A model generated the notes under the pieces. That model saw only the letters and a program-made list of their open reading frames with translations. It was not told the DNA's origin and ran no database searches. From contig CAKKNE010000001.1 of NCBI GenBank assembly GCA_918797485.1, positions 3,782,001 to 3,846,000 of the forward strand: a stretch of 64,000 nt of DNA, given 5' to 3'. The first letter of the stretch is position 1. Every line of letters starts with the position of its first letter. This DNA comes from Pelagomonas calceolata. Taxonomy: Eukaryota > Sar > Pelagophyceae > Pelagomonadales > Pelagomonadaceae. This document shows positions 1 to 9,578 of the stretch, one piece after another. A program made the position numbers and the translations under genes.

Positions 1-323
1 TGATCCAGATCACTATATTAAAAAGACTGTCGGCGTTGACGTACATGTTCGCGGGCTACGCGAAGGGTTTCTTGACGGTCGCCATCTCCGTGCTCTTTTA
101 TCATGAAGAGGTCGATGGTCTGGAGATCTTCGGGTACGTCGTGATGTTAATAGGTCAGTTCATCTGGTCGTTGCGGAAGATTCGGCTGCGGGGGCCGCCG
201 TTGCCGGAAATCGATCATGGTCTTCGTATCAAGCTCGGCTTGGTCGGGGTTTTGGGATTGGTGGTCTTGGTGCTTTCTTTGACGGTGTCCGGGTGTATAT
301 TCTTCCCGTGCCAGGCGGGGTAA
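1..323 (+). CDS. C-terminal end of a DMT/TPT-family membrane transporter (partial)
   Basis: An open frame runs in from the left edge (codons from base 3) to a stop at 323, so the 5' part lies outside the window. The visible ~106 residues have two hydrophobic helices. A basic stretch (SLRKIRLRG) follows, then a last membrane helix near the C-terminus. The segment around SALTYMFAGYAKGFLTV, then an acidic loop and GYVVMLIGQFIWS, has the pattern of the last two helices of nucleotide-sugar or triose-phosphate translocators of the drug/metabolite transporter superfamily. Family membership is inferred from this pattern and the substrate cannot be told. It converges on the FAM177-like gene. Confidence 0.6.
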   Translation, partial: IQITILKRLSALTYMFAGYAKGFLTVAISVLFYHEEVDGLEIFGYVVMLIGQFIWSLRKIRLRGPPLPEIDHGLRIKLGLVGVLGLVVLVLSLTVSGCIFFPCQAG

Positions 324-675
324 GTTATGTTTTGTAGTTCTGCCTTTTCCCATGCCCCGTCGACGGTGCGTCGGTGGCGTGCTGGCTCGGAGAGATACGT
401 CGATTTCCACTGGATTTTCCAGTCTCGGGCTGCACCGACTACAACCGACTACATACACATCCGAGGCATCGCACGAGCCGAAGAATGGAGATCGGCGTAT
501 CTTCCCGGGCTGTATCCACCCCGAGAGTCCCTACGAACTATCCATCCGCCAGCACGCCGCCGACGGCCCGACGCGACGCACACACACAATCTATAGCATA
601 TATTTTGTAGTTAGTCTTACACAAGTCGCCGAACTGCGTCGACGGCGTCCCGCCCCTACGCCATCGCCGCGTGGC
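324..675. other. Convergent intergenic region
   Basis: About 350 bases between the stops of two convergent genes. ORFs here lack recognisable domains and look like shadows of GC-rich sequence. Near 659-675 is a copy of the motif ACGCCATCGCCGCG that forms the core of the introner-like elements seen elsewhere, here in the presumed 3' UTR of the minus-strand gene. Nothing else was recognised. Confidence 0.4.
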
Positions 676-1155
676 TCAGTGCTCGACGTCGCCCTGTTCC
701 CGCCTAGCCGCCGCCTCCGCCGCCTGCCTCTCAGCCAAAGCCCGCTCCGCGAGCATGCGCCGTTGCGAATCTTCCAGTTTACGTTGCTTCTCGCGCCGCT
801 CCTCGTCCCGCTGCGCGTCGATGACCCACTGGTACTTCGACTCGGTAAGGCCAAACAAATTCGCGACGACCTCCCCCACAAATTCCGCACCCCGCAAGTT
901 CTTCTCGTAGAGCCACCAGAAGCGCTGTCGACACCGCTCCTTCAAGGAATCGGGCCTTTCCTGCCCCTCCTCCCAGTAGTAGGGCCCGAACTCCCAGTCC
1001 GTGGCCATCCACTCTTCGAATCGTTCGAGGCGGTTCGGCTCCCTCGCCGGTTCTTCGGGTTCCTTAATGAGGAAGGGGTCGGGCTCGCCGCGGGCGATGG
1101 CCTCCCGCCGCTCCTGCTCCTGGCGCTGGACCATGGCGAAGACGGTCTCGGCCAT
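676..1155 (-). CDS. FAM177-like protein
   Basis: A 159-residue protein if started at the ATG at 1155; the frame stays open upstream, but this Met gives a compact start (MAETVFAMVQRQ). The central block has an aromatic-rich segment (FGPYYWEEG), then GAEFVGEVVANLFGL and SKYQWVIDA, and ends in a charged coiled-coil tail. This matches the pattern of animal and protist FAM177 proteins (WGPYLWF..., CDFLGEKIASLFGI, PKYQYAIDE). FAM177A1 has been linked to the Golgi in animals; function here is unknown. The assignment rests on motif spacing. The gene is divergent from the sigma factor gene. Confidence 0.6.
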   Translation of the reverse strand: MAETVFAMVQRQEQERREAIARGEPDPFLIKEPEEPAREPNRLERFEEWMATDWEFGPYYWEEGQERPDSLKERCRQRFWWLYEKNLRGAEFVGEVVANLFGLTESKYQWVIDAQRDEERREKQRKLEDSQRRMLAERALAERQAAEAAARREQGDVEH

Positions 1156-1620
1156 GGTTTTTATAGTGTTGTGCTTTGCTGGTTGGGCAGCTAGGGGCTG
1201 CCGACGGCGTGGTGCGGGCTGCCTGCTGAGTGGTTGCCGCGCGTGTTTTGGCTTCTTGGCTGCCCGATGGCGTTTCGGTGCACGGATTTTGATCTTTGCC
1301 GGACAGCCGCGGACGCCGGCAGACGCGGGGCGGTGGCGAGCCAAATTCCACAGAAAGGGAAACGTCCTTGTTTGTACGTGTGCAGCCACGTCTCTCAGCG
1401 CTGGAAAATGAGCCTTGTGGTCTTGGCGAGCTCTTTTATGTGTCGCAGTCAGCGCGCTCTGTCCTGCAATTACTGTGAGCGACGCCTCTCGTATGCGCCG
1501 CATACTAGTTGCGCACCAACGCAGCCTCGCGCAGCCTCACCTACGGGTCCAGCGCAAGGACAAGAGCAACTTTCCCGGCGAAAAACGGTGCCGCGGCGCC
1601 CGTTTGGACCGAACGTCAGC

Positions 1621-3015
1621 ATGATGCTGAAGAGGGTAATTGCACTCGCCGGCGCGGCCACCGCGCTAGCCCCCCACGCCCTAACAAGAGGCCCGGCCCG
1701 CGCAAGACGGCGGCCCACCTGCGCGTCCTCGACCATCGACGACCTGGCGCGCGGCAAGGTCGTCACCGGCGACGGCACGAAGAGACCGCCGGTCTTCACG
1801 GTAGAACAGCTGCGACGCCTCGCGCGCACAAGAGAGACCATCGAGCGACGCTTCGAGGCGCCTGCGGTAGAAAGACCGGCCGAAGCCCAGCCCAAGGACG
1901 ATGCCGCGCCTCTCAGTAACGAGGAGCTCGCGGCCTGGTTCGCCCCGCCCGTCGACGGCGTCGACACGAAGCGCGAGGAGATCAATGGAGCAGCTTCGTA
2001 CAGAGATCGAGACGAAGGTTTGCACTGGCAGATCCGGAACATGGGTCGGACAAAATTGTTAACTCCCGATGAAGAAAAAGCGTTAGCAAGGAAGGTCCAG
2101 CGCCTCGTGAAGTGGGAAGGGCTACGAGCTAATTTGACCGAGTCGCTGGGCAGGGAGCCGTCCGAGCTCGAGTGGGGCACGGCGTGTAAAATAGCACCGG
2201 AAGCTGTATCAGCTGGTTCCTTCGCGAAGGCGCGGCGGGCCTGCCAGCGCGCCAAAGCGACGATGATCAACGCCAATTTGAGATTGGTCGTTTCCATCTC
2301 GAAAAGGTACCAACATAGAGGCCTCCACTTCCAAGACGTGATCCAAGAAGGGACCTTCGGTTTAACTAGAGCGGTAGAAAAGTTCGACCCCGAGAAAGGT
2401 TTTAAATTTTCTACTTACGCGACGTGGTGGGTGAAGCAGGCCGTCATGCGGGCGATTGCGGACCAATCTCGTACTATAAGGTTACCAGTACATGTGCACG
2501 ACCAGTTGCAGTCACTCAAGAAGGCGGCGCGCGACATTAACTCGGAAGCCGGTCGGGACGCGAAGGAAGAGGAGCTGGCCGGGCGGTTGGATCTGACGTC
2601 GCAGAAGCTCGCCTTTCTGCGAGGGTGTGAAAGCATGACGACTTCCATGGACGCGACCGTTCGCGTTTCGGGAAAAGGGTCTAGCGCGGGCACCGGTGGG
2701 TCTGGCAGTGAGACGAAGGTGGCCGACGGCATCTCCGATCCTGCCGCTTTGCCCGATGAAAGGGCTGAGGCATCTAGCTTGCAATCGGACATCCACGGGC
2801 TGCTGCGGACGTCGCTGTCCGACCGGGAGTGCGACGTGGTTCGACTGCGTTTTGGATTGGACGACGGGCGCGCGCGGACGCTGGAGGAGATCGGGACCGT
2901 CTTCCGCATCACGCGGGAGCGCGTCCGCCAGATCGAAGCCAGGGCGCTCCACAAGCTGCGCCAGCCGTACCGCAACCACCTCCTCGAGGCGTACACGACG
3001 GGCGGCCAGCCGTGA
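1621..3015 (+). CDS. Plastid-targeted sigma-70 factor of bacterial-type RNA polymerase
   Basis: A 464-residue protein starting at the ATG pair at 1621/1624. The N-terminus (MMLKRVIALAGAATALAPHALTRG) is a hydrophobic leader followed by an Arg-rich stretch, as expected for import into a complex plastid. Region 2 lies at about residues 215-290, with NANLRLVVSISKRYQHRG, FQDVIQEGTFGLTRAVEKFD and the -10-binding FKFSTYATWWVKQAVMRAI. Region 3 follows at about 300-345. Region 4, at about 398-455, contains the helix-turn-helix TLEEIGTVFRITRERVRQIE. All sigma-70 hallmarks are intact, so it should direct plastid-encoded polymerase to plastid promoters. No intron is needed. The open frame extends upstream to 1234, but that part shows no leader. 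Confidence 0.93.
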   Translation: MMLKRVIALAGAATALAPHALTRGPARARRRPTCASSTIDDLARGKVVTGDGTKRPPVFTVEQLRRLARTRETIERRFEAPAVERPAEAQPKDDAAPLSNEELAAWFAPPVDGVDTKREEINGAASYRDRDEGLHWQIRNMGRTKLLTPDEEKALARKVQRLVKWEGLRANLTESLGREPSELEWGTACKIAPEAVSAGSFAKARRACQRAKATMINANLRLVVSISKRYQHRGLHFQDVIQEGTFGLTRAVEKFDPEKGFKFSTYATWWVKQAVMRAIADQSRTIRLPVHVHDQLQSLKKAARDINSEAGRDAKEEELAGRLDLTSQKLAFLRGCESMTTSMDATVRVSGKGSSAGTGGSGSETKVADGISDPAALPDERAEASSLQSDIHGLLRTSLSDRECDVVRLRFGLDDGRARTLEEIGTVFRITRERVRQIEARALHKLRQPYRNHLLEAYTTGGQP

Positions 3016-3440
3016 ATTCACTATCTTAATAAGTACTCCCCTTTAGTTCATCTCTCGCGGGGCGCCGCGGCTAGCGGGCGCGGCGGCGGCGTAAAGGGCT
3101 CGGCGCCATCACCTTTTTGCACCTTCCCCCGGGCAGTCGTCGCAACGCCATCGTATCTATAGCAAGAGCTCGCGCCGTCAATCTCGCCGTCGCGACCGAC
3201 GCCACTGACAATTTCTACGAAGGTCGCCTCCGAGCTAACACTCGGGGCGACGGCGTACGAGGGCCGGGGGCGGGGCGGGCTATCGTATCCCTAGCAAGAG
3301 CGCCGTCGCGACCTGGACCAGTGTACGGGCGCGGCACGTGGCGCGGCCCCTTCTACACTGCTCCTGATGCCAGTGATGGCGCAACACGCACGCCGTCGCC
3401 GCGGTGGCGTCGAGGGTGCCCGGAAGATTAGAATCAAACC
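3016..3440. other. Convergent intergenic region with a short direct repeat
   Basis: 425 bases between convergent stops. Two similar blocks, near 3145-3180 and 3279-3310, share ATCGTAT, a few bases, TAGCAAGAGC and nearby CGCCGTC. No gene was recognised; a 104-codon ORF here has no protein-like features. Confidence 0.4.
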
Positions 3441-5678
3441 TTACCCCTGGGCCTCGTCCGGCGCGAGCGCCGCCTCGAGCGCGGACAGTTGCAGCTTTTT
3501 GGTTGGAGGCGCCGCCGGTAAATTGACGCACTTGTAGCACGTGACACTTCCAGAAGCGTCGCCGACCACTAAAACGGGCGCGTTGTCGGCGAAGAGGCAC
3601 GCCGTCGCCGCGACGCTGATCGGCGCGGGCGGCTCCGGTGGTTTATCCATGGGTGTCCCTGGTGGCGGCGGCGCCTCATCAGCTGACGGAGGCGGCTCCA
3701 CCAAAGGCTGCTCCCTTACCACAGGATCTAAGAGAGAGTGGGCGACGTCCCAAATTTCCACACGACCGTCCCCCCCAACAAGTGCAAACTGCGTCGACGC
3801 CCGCGGCGACCAACACACATCGTTGACCACATCATTTAGTGGAGACGACCCTTCGCTCCGGAACGATGCTGATGGAGACGAAGAAGACTGCGTCCAGAGC
3901 TTGACGGTCCAGTCCGCACTGCAACTCAGAAACACCTTGGGGTCGTAGGGCGACGATCGGACCTTGTAGACCGGACCCGTGTGTCCGGTATAGGATTCGA
4001 GGTACTGCTCGGCGTAGGCATCTGAGCACTTATGGATCGTCCCGTCCTCACAAGCTGTCAAATAGAGAGCCGGGTCGTCCCCCGGAATGTCGAGACACAG
4101 GCCCGACGCCGTGCGCGAGATGACGCCCTCGGCGTCGCCTAACTGTTTCAAAACCATCAGACACGACGCCTCCAGGCCCTTGGACAGAGTCCATTCCAAA
4201 ACCCTGCCATCCGTCGAGGCCGTAACCAACACCTCACCCTTGTCCTCGCCCTTGTCGACCCAGGCCACGCTCCAGACCGGCTCGGCGTGCGCATTCTTTA
4301 GTGATCTACTATCAAATACGGGAGTAGGCTGCAGCGTCTTTTGGCGCACGTCGTAAATATACACGGCGCCGTCCATGAGACCCACCGCCAACAGATGCGG
4401 GTTCTTCGCGCTAAAAGCTATCGATGAACAGCCCGCTTCCAATGAAGCGACTCTTTCAGGGTAGCCCGGATTCCTTAAGGACCAGAACAACACCAGGCCC
4501 CCGTCTTGCGGTAGCGAACCATCGATGACCACACCGTTGTACCCCACCGCGAGCACATCTTCCCTATGCTTGTTCCAGGCCATGCACGTCACCCTCCTGT
4601 TTTTGGTCATGGGCGCCTGCCAGCTCCACAGCGCTTCGACAGACGAACCCCGCTCCGTAGGTTCTACTTCCACCTCATCAACTTCCTCGGCGGCCTCCAG
4701 CTCCTGTTGTACCGAAGGCTTCTCCGCGAACGCGCGATAGTTCATCTGGCGCTCATGATATAAATTCTGTTGAACGCAGCGCTCCATGGCCGCGCAGGAG
4801 AACCCCATCGATACGCCTCGCATGTTCTTCGCGAATTTTTCTTTCAACAAAGCTCGTTCGGGGCCCTGGATCTCTCGTTGTATCGGCACCTCCCTTACGG
4901 ACGGTTTTATTTTCTCGGCCTTGGACTCGACACGATCTTCCGAAACATCTAAGAGGAAGTCGGGCGACGCCTTGGAGGCCGCGACGACTTTCGACGTGTT
5001 CTGGTAGACGTTCCGGTTGATTCGTTGTTGTTTAGACGCCGTGCCCGGCCGCCTCGAGGCCAATTCGGCCTCCTCCTCGGCAACGGCTTGGGCGATGCAA
5101 TCTTGGATATCATAGCTCGTGGCCTGCGTTCCAGCTGACGAAGAAGAAGGCGGCGCCGTCACGCTACCCCGATCCTTCAAGGGAGCATTTAGTGTTTGCG
5201 CGTGCCGCGTCACGTACTTGTCCGGGTTGTTCTTTTTCAAATCCAACGAAGCTTCATACGCCACATTCGCCTGCTCCACTTGTTTAACCTCCTTGGCGTC
5301 GACGGCGACGCACCGGCCCCGGATGCAGAGTAGCGTCTCCGTCGGCGACTCCGTGAGCAGCGTCACGACGGGCGGCACGACGACCTTCTCTTCTTCATCG
5401 GAGTCGCTCCCGGACTCGGAGTAGTAGGACGAGGACCACAGCGTCCCCGTCTCCTCCTCGTCGTCGTGCTGCGTCGTCTCGGCTTCGCGCTCGGCCACAA
5501 CCTCCTCCACCTCGTCCGGCGGCGCCTCGTCCACCAACAACGGTAAAGGCGTCAGGTCAAACCCGTTCTCGACGAGCCGCACCTCGCCCTTGTCATTAAG
5601 GAAGGAGGGGCGCCGGCCCTTTTGGCTGCTGCGCCCGGCGCTGCTCATGGAGATGCTGCGCGGCCGGCTGACGGACAT
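3441..5678 (-). CDS. Axonemal dynein intermediate chain, DNAI4/WDR78-like WD40 protein
   Basis: A 745-residue protein. The N-terminal third is acidic and Ser-rich (SSYYSESGSDSDEEE). It is followed by a segment (DKYVTRHAQTLNAPLKDRG) like the one before the propeller in inner-arm I1 intermediate chains. WD40 repeats run from about residue 355 to 720 and include AVGYNGVV, GLVLFWSLRNPGYPE, GAVYIYDVR and SCSADWTVKLW. The GLVLFWSLRNP...PER motif is characteristic of axonemal dynein intermediate chains, which link the motor complex to doublet microtubules. The best guess is DNAI4/WDR78 (IC138), but DNAI3/WDR63 is a possible alternative. Together with IFT20 at 56 kb it implies a motile flagellum in the life cycle. 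Confidence 0.8.
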   Translation of the reverse strand: MSVSRPRSISMSSAGRSSQKGRRPSFLNDKGEVRLVENGFDLTPLPLLVDEAPPDEVEEVVAEREAETTQHDDEEETGTLWSSSYYSESGSDSDEEEKVVVPPVVTLLTESPTETLLCIRGRCVAVDAKEVKQVEQANVAYEASLDLKKNNPDKYVTRHAQTLNAPLKDRGSVTAPPSSSSAGTQATSYDIQDCIAQAVAEEEAELASRRPGTASKQQRINRNVYQNTSKVVAASKASPDFLLDVSEDRVESKAEKIKPSVREVPIQREIQGPERALLKEKFAKNMRGVSMGFSCAAMERCVQQNLYHERQMNYRAFAEKPSVQQELEAAEEVDEVEVEPTERGSSVEALWSWQAPMTKNRRVTCMAWNKHREDVLAVGYNGVVIDGSLPQDGGLVLFWSLRNPGYPERVASLEAGCSSIAFSAKNPHLLAVGLMDGAVYIYDVRQKTLQPTPVFDSRSLKNAHAEPVWSVAWVDKGEDKGEVLVTASTDGRVLEWTLSKGLEASCLMVLKQLGDAEGVISRTASGLCLDIPGDDPALYLTACEDGTIHKCSDAYAEQYLESYTGHTGPVYKVRSSPYDPKVFLSCSADWTVKLWTQSSSSPSASFRSEGSSPLNDVVNDVCWSPRASTQFALVGGDGRVEIWDVAHSLLDPVVREQPLVEPPPSADEAPPPPGTPMDKPPEPPAPISVAATACLFADNAPVLVVGDASGSVTCYKCVNLPAAPPTKKLQLSALEAALAPDEAQG

Positions 5679-5933
5679 TTTTGATACTCGTACGCTTCTC
5701 CTGCCGCGGTCCGTCGCCGCGGGCAGCGTCCCGACGCCTTTTGTCCGGCGCTGTCCTCCGACTTGGCTGCTGCCCCCGTTCCTAGTAGGGAGGCGTCCGG
5801 GCTCCTTCCGAGGCTTCCTCCCCGCGGAGGACGTTTCGGACGGCGGGTCCTGCCAACTCCAACCCGAACTTTGCAGCTTTGCGCGCGCGCGCGCGCGGCC
5901 GCCGCCGCGTGATACGGCTGCCCCTGCGCGACG

Positions 5934-6857
5934 ATGATGGGGCCCGCAGCGCTTCTGTGCGTGGCGAGTTTAGTACCAGCCGTAGCTGGCAGCGCGCTGG
6001 ACAATGACAGCATTAAAACGGCCGTGGCCCTCTGGCTCTCGGACAGCGCCGCCGCCGAGGCGGCGTACGGCCACATTTCTACGTGGGAGACTGGGGGGGT
6101 GACGGACATGTATGCTTTGTTTTGCGGGCATTCCAGTCTGAGTTGGTGCAACTCGGCCGCGGCGTCTTTCAACGAGGACATCGGCGCGTGGGACACCTCC
6201 GGCGTCACAACGATGGACCGGATGTTCTTCTACGCCTCGTCTTTTAACCGAGACATCGGTGCGTGGGCGGTCCACAACGTCAAGTACATGAGCCAGATGT
6301 TCGCCTTAGCCTCGGCCTTTAACCAGGACATCGGTGGTTGGGCGGTTCACAACGTCATGAGCATGTACTACATGTTCCGCGACGCCTCGGCCTTCGACCA
6401 GGACCTCGGCTGGTGCGTGGACGACGGCGTGAACATGGATTCGGCGTTCGGAGGCACCCTTTGCGAATCGACGTCGTGCGGCGTCGTACAAATGGACAAC
6501 TGCCCGACGCCTGCGCCGACGCCCGCGCCGACAGTCACGCCCGCCGGCTGGTTCGGCTCCTCGTCCCAGAAGTCCAACGAAGACGACGACAAGATGATGA
6601 CCCTCGTCGTCCTCGCTGCCTTGCTCGGGCTATCGTTGGCCGCTGGGCTGCTGCTCTTCGCGCTGCGCCAGCAGCAGCTTGCGGCGAAGAAATCGAGCGC
6701 CCCACGCACGTCTACGGTCACTGCCGTGGAACCGAGAGCCCCACGCAAGTTTACGGTCACGGCCGTGGAACCGAGAGCCCCACACACGTTTAAGGTCACG
6801 GCCGTCCAGCCGAGCGCCCCACGCAAGTTTACGGTCACGGCCGTCCAGAGCGTCTAG
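5934..6857 (+). CDS. BspA-like (DUF285) membrane-anchored surface protein
   Basis: A 307-residue protein with a signal peptide (MMGPAALLCVASLVPAVAGS). Next come about four repeats of the DUF285/BspA type, each with FNxDIGxW and VxxMxxMFxxAxxF (for example SFNEDIGAWDTSGVTTMDRMF). A Pro/Thr stalk (PTPAPTPAPT) and one transmembrane helix (about residues 222-244) follow. The cytosolic tail is made of four 13-residue tandem repeats (APRKFTVTAVEPR and variants). The family gives leucine-rich-like surface domains, abundant in marine protists and gut microbes. A role in adhesion or recognition is a guess. Confidence 0.85.
   Translation: MMGPAALLCVASLVPAVAGSALDNDSIKTAVALWLSDSAAAEAAYGHISTWETGGVTDMYALFCGHSSLSWCNSAAASFNEDIGAWDTSGVTTMDRMFFYASSFNRDIGAWAVHNVKYMSQMFALASAFNQDIGGWAVHNVMSMYYMFRDASAFDQDLGWCVDDGVNMDSAFGGTLCESTSCGVVQMDNCPTPAPTPAPTVTPAGWFGSSSQKSNEDDDKMMTLVVLAALLGLSLAAGLLLFALRQQQLAAKKSSAPRTSTVTAVEPRAPRKFTVTAVEPRAPHTFKVTAVQPSAPRKFTVTAVQSV
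6699..6851 (+). repeat. 39-bp tandem repeat in the tail of the BspA-like gene
   Basis: Four near-identical 39-bp units in frame encode APR(K/T)(F/S)(T/K)VTAV(E/Q)P(R/S). The last unit is one residue short. The copies differ by only a few bases, so the array is recent. Confidence 0.85.
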
Positions 6858-7139
6858 CCGCGCCAATTCGATAAACGCCAAGGCCCGCTCCTCGTCTGCT
6901 CAGAGTCGCGTTCTGAGCACCGTCCCCCGCATCGCCCCTCCCCATCGTACCAAGTAACCAATCGTCACACGAGCACAAGTTATAACCAGACCCCGGCCCC
7001 CAACCCCTCCGCGGCGGTCTCGTCGTCGGCCAGGTCGTCCGGCGCCCTCCTCGGCGCGGCGGCGCTCACTTCGGCGCTCCTCATGCTATGAGTTATTAGA
7101 ACACCACTGGCAGGCTAATCAGTAGTCTTACACAACTTT

Positions 7140-8303
7140 TTAGTCCCCGACGAGCCCCCCAAAATACCGGGGCTCGCGTTTCGCGAGGTCCCGGAACACG
7201 CGCCGCAGCGCGCCCCGCTCGTCGGGCGACAGGTTCCGCGACGGCGCGCGGCAGAGCGGCGAGTCGAGGACGCCGCGGTCGACGAGCGCGAGCTTGACGG
7301 CCTGCGTCCAGCCGAACGGCGTCACCGCGCGGAAGAAGCCGCGCGACGTCGCCTGGAGGGCGTGCGCCTCGGCGCCGCGTTGTCCATAAAAAGCGTCGGC
7401 CACGTCGCGGTGCAGGGGCGCTAACACCGAGAACGAGAGCGAGATGGCGCCGTACGCGTCCTGGGGGTGGTAGGGCAGGTGCGCGAGCGTCTGGGCCTCG
7501 AAGCCCGGCAGGAACGCCAGCCGACCGGCCGCGTCCGCGTCGCAGCACTCGCCGTACTCCCACATGTCCGCGTCGCTGTACTTCATGCCCGCGAACGTCG
7601 GGATCCGCGCCAAGGCCGCGCGCACGAGCTGCGACGGCTTCGTGGCGACGCCCGTGGCCAGCGGGAAGTGGTAGTAGAAGAACGGCGTCGCCGGGGCCGC
7701 GCGTGCCACGGCGGCGCAGTACGCCGCCAGGGCGTCGGCGTTCTCACATTTCACGAAGCGCGGCGCCATTGCACTCACGCCATCTACGCCCACCGAGGCA
7801 GCATGTCGCGCCAGCCGTTCCGCGTCGAGCAACGCGTCGCAGCCGACGTGGACGATGACGCGCAGCCCGTGGCGCGCGCCGCTCGCCGCCCAGGCCTCCG
7901 CGAGCCGCTCGCGCTCGCCGACGCTCAGCGACATGCTCTCGCCCGACGTGCCGCAGACGAAGACGCCGACGCAGCCCTCGCGCCGCAGGTGCGCCGCGTA
8001 CCTATCGACGTTCTTCGTCGACGCCGCGCCGGAGGCGTCGAATTCGGTCACGACGGCGGCCCACTGGCCCGCGAAGGTTTGGGCGTCGCAGTGTGCATCT
8101 GCGGCGTCGTCGCGCAGCAGTAGCGCGGCGGCGGCCGCTGCGCATGCGGTCGCGGCCGCGACGCCGGCGCCGTCCGTCGTCGTCGTGACGGAAAATGCCG
8201 CACCGGAACGCGTGCCGCGCCGCGTGAGGTGCCCTGGGTGCCTGGCGTGAGCGCTGCGGTGTGCGGAGCGCATCGCGCGTCGCACTGCCCGGGCGCTCTG
8301 CAT
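7140..8303 (-). CDS. DapA/NanA-superfamily aldolase (N-acetylneuraminate lyase-like)
   Basis: About 387 residues from the ATG at 8303; the frame is open further upstream but without ATG. The N-terminal ~75 residues are Arg-rich with an Ala-rich hydrophobic stretch (about residues 48-65), suggesting organelle or secretory targeting. The TIM-barrel domain shows the family signature GTSGES at about residue 120 and the YYHFP motif at about residue 208, which supplies the proton-relay Tyr. The Schiff-base lysine is in GMKYSD at about residue 240. YYHxP with GMKYSD and EYGEC is more like N-acetylneuraminate lyase than dihydrodipicolinate synthase. The expected reaction is reversible cleavage of a 2-keto-3-deoxy acid to pyruvate; the true substrate is not certain. 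Confidence 0.8.
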   Translation of the reverse strand: MQSARAVRRAMRSAHRSAHARHPGHLTRRGTRSGAAFSVTTTTDGAGVAAATACAAAAAALLLRDDAADAHCDAQTFAGQWAAVVTEFDASGAASTKNVDRYAAHLRREGCVGVFVCGTSGESMSLSVGERERLAEAWAASGARHGLRVIVHVGCDALLDAERLARHAASVGVDGVSAMAPRFVKCENADALAAYCAAVARAAPATPFFYYHFPLATGVATKPSQLVRAALARIPTFAGMKYSDADMWEYGECCDADAAGRLAFLPGFEAQTLAHLPYHPQDAYGAISLSFSVLAPLHRDVADAFYGQRGAEAHALQATSRGFFRAVTPFGWTQAVKLALVDRGVLDSPLCRAPSRNLSPDERGALRRVFRDLAKREPRYFGGLVGD

Positions 8304-8554
8304 GCTGTGCGCAGCGTTTTTGCCGCCGGGCGCTATCCAAGATCGCCAAGCGGTACTCGAGCTTTCGTATACACCCAGTGGCAATCTCCAGCACCGCCGG
8401 GTTCTTCCCAGATTAATGTCTGTGGGGCGTTTTGGGCGAGCACTCCGCGTCTCAGGCCGCTGTGCTCTCCGAGCTGCTGGCCAAATCAAGGCCGCCACAC
8501 GAGCCCGCTGCGGCCTCTAGAACGCACAAAAGTGGATCGGATTACGCAAGCAGC

Positions 8555-9517
8555 ATGCGGCTCTCCCTCCTACTCATCTCTCTGACGGCGCCGCGGGCGG
8601 CGGCCTTCCAGAGCCCCCAAGCGCCGCGCCCCATCATCGTGAGGCACAGCACGCCGCCCGACGACGGCACCTTCGGCAGCGACGGCCCGATGATGGCGGC
8701 CGACCCCGAGGCCGAGTTCGCGGCGCTCGAGGCGATGGCGCAGGCGAACGCGGCGCCCGCGGCGCCCGCCGCGGCGCCCGCCGCCGCCGCCGCCGCCCCG
8801 GAGCCGCAGTCCTACGCCGAGGCCGAGGCGCTGGCGCTCGAGCTGTGCGCCGTCGCGGCGGCGGCCGGCGGCGTCGTGGGGAGCCCCGGCGACGAGGGCG
8901 AGGCGCGCCGCCTCTATGGCGAGGCCGTGGCCCTCTTCGAGCAGGCGCTGAAACTGCCGGGCGACGACTATGATGTCAGGCGCGTGTCGGCGCAGAACTC
9001 GCCCGTCGGCGGCGCGCCCGTGCTGCGCGATCTGGAGCGCGTCACGTTTCCTTCAGTATTACAGCGCCAGACGGCGCACTACAACATCGCCTGCTGCCGC
9101 GCGAAGCTCGGACAGGGCGTGGAGGCGTTGGACGCGCTCGAGACGGCTTTATCTTTAGGATTTGACGACTTCCAGTTGGTCCAACGCGAGGGCGACTTCT
9201 CGGCCATCCGAGGCGACGTCGACCGGTTGGTGGCGCGGTTCAAGCCCAAGGGCCTGTTCAAGGACGTGTCCTTTCCCGAACCGCGGGGCGCGCCCGGCGG
9301 GTTGGACCAGGCCGACGCGCCGTCACTCTTCGGCGTCGGGCTGCCCACGCTCCCGAACCCGTTTGGTGGTGGTGAGAAGAAGGAGAAGTCCGCGCCGTCG
9401 CTGCCGTCTCTCCCAAACCCCTTCGGCGGGCTGATGGACGGCATCAAGAAGGGCATCGACCAGCTCGACGACATCGTCGACCTGAAGGACGACGGCCAGA
9501 AGAAGCGGCGGCGGTAG
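8555..9517 (+). CDS. Plastid-targeted TPR-like protein
   Basis: A 320-residue protein from the ATG at 8555. Its N-terminus (MRLSLLLISLTAPRAAAFQSPQ) is a signal peptide ending in AAAF, the ASAFAP-like cleavage site of heterokont plastid proteins. An acidic and Ala/Pro-rich linker leads to a helical region at about residues 90-240. There, RLYGEAVALFEQALKL and TAHYNIACCRAKLGQGVEALDALETAL are TPR-like units. The C-terminus has two copies of LPxLPNPFGG and a basic end (KKRRR). The exact job is not recognised. It is divergently arranged with the lyase gene, with about 250 bp between the starts. Confidence 0.75.
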   Translation: MRLSLLLISLTAPRAAAFQSPQAPRPIIVRHSTPPDDGTFGSDGPMMAADPEAEFAALEAMAQANAAPAAPAAAPAAAAAAPEPQSYAEAEALALELCAVAAAAGGVVGSPGDEGEARRLYGEAVALFEQALKLPGDDYDVRRVSAQNSPVGGAPVLRDLERVTFPSVLQRQTAHYNIACCRAKLGQGVEALDALETALSLGFDDFQLVQREGDFSAIRGDVDRLVARFKPKGLFKDVSFPEPRGAPGGLDQADAPSLFGVGLPTLPNPFGGGEKKEKSAPSLPSLPNPFGGLMDGIKKGIDQLDDIVDLKDDGQKKRRR

Positions 9518-9578
9518 TGGGTAATTCACGCTTGTTTCGGACATAGAGAAGAAGGTAAACACACGCTTATAGGGGAAT

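Noticed and set aside
352-1194. Arg/Pro/Leu-rich 280-codon plus-strand frame
   Set aside because: It is antisense to the FAM177-like gene, which has recognisable motifs.
1470-2297. A 275-codon minus-strand frame over the sigma factor
   Set aside because: It overlaps a certain gene; its composition is that of a shadow frame.
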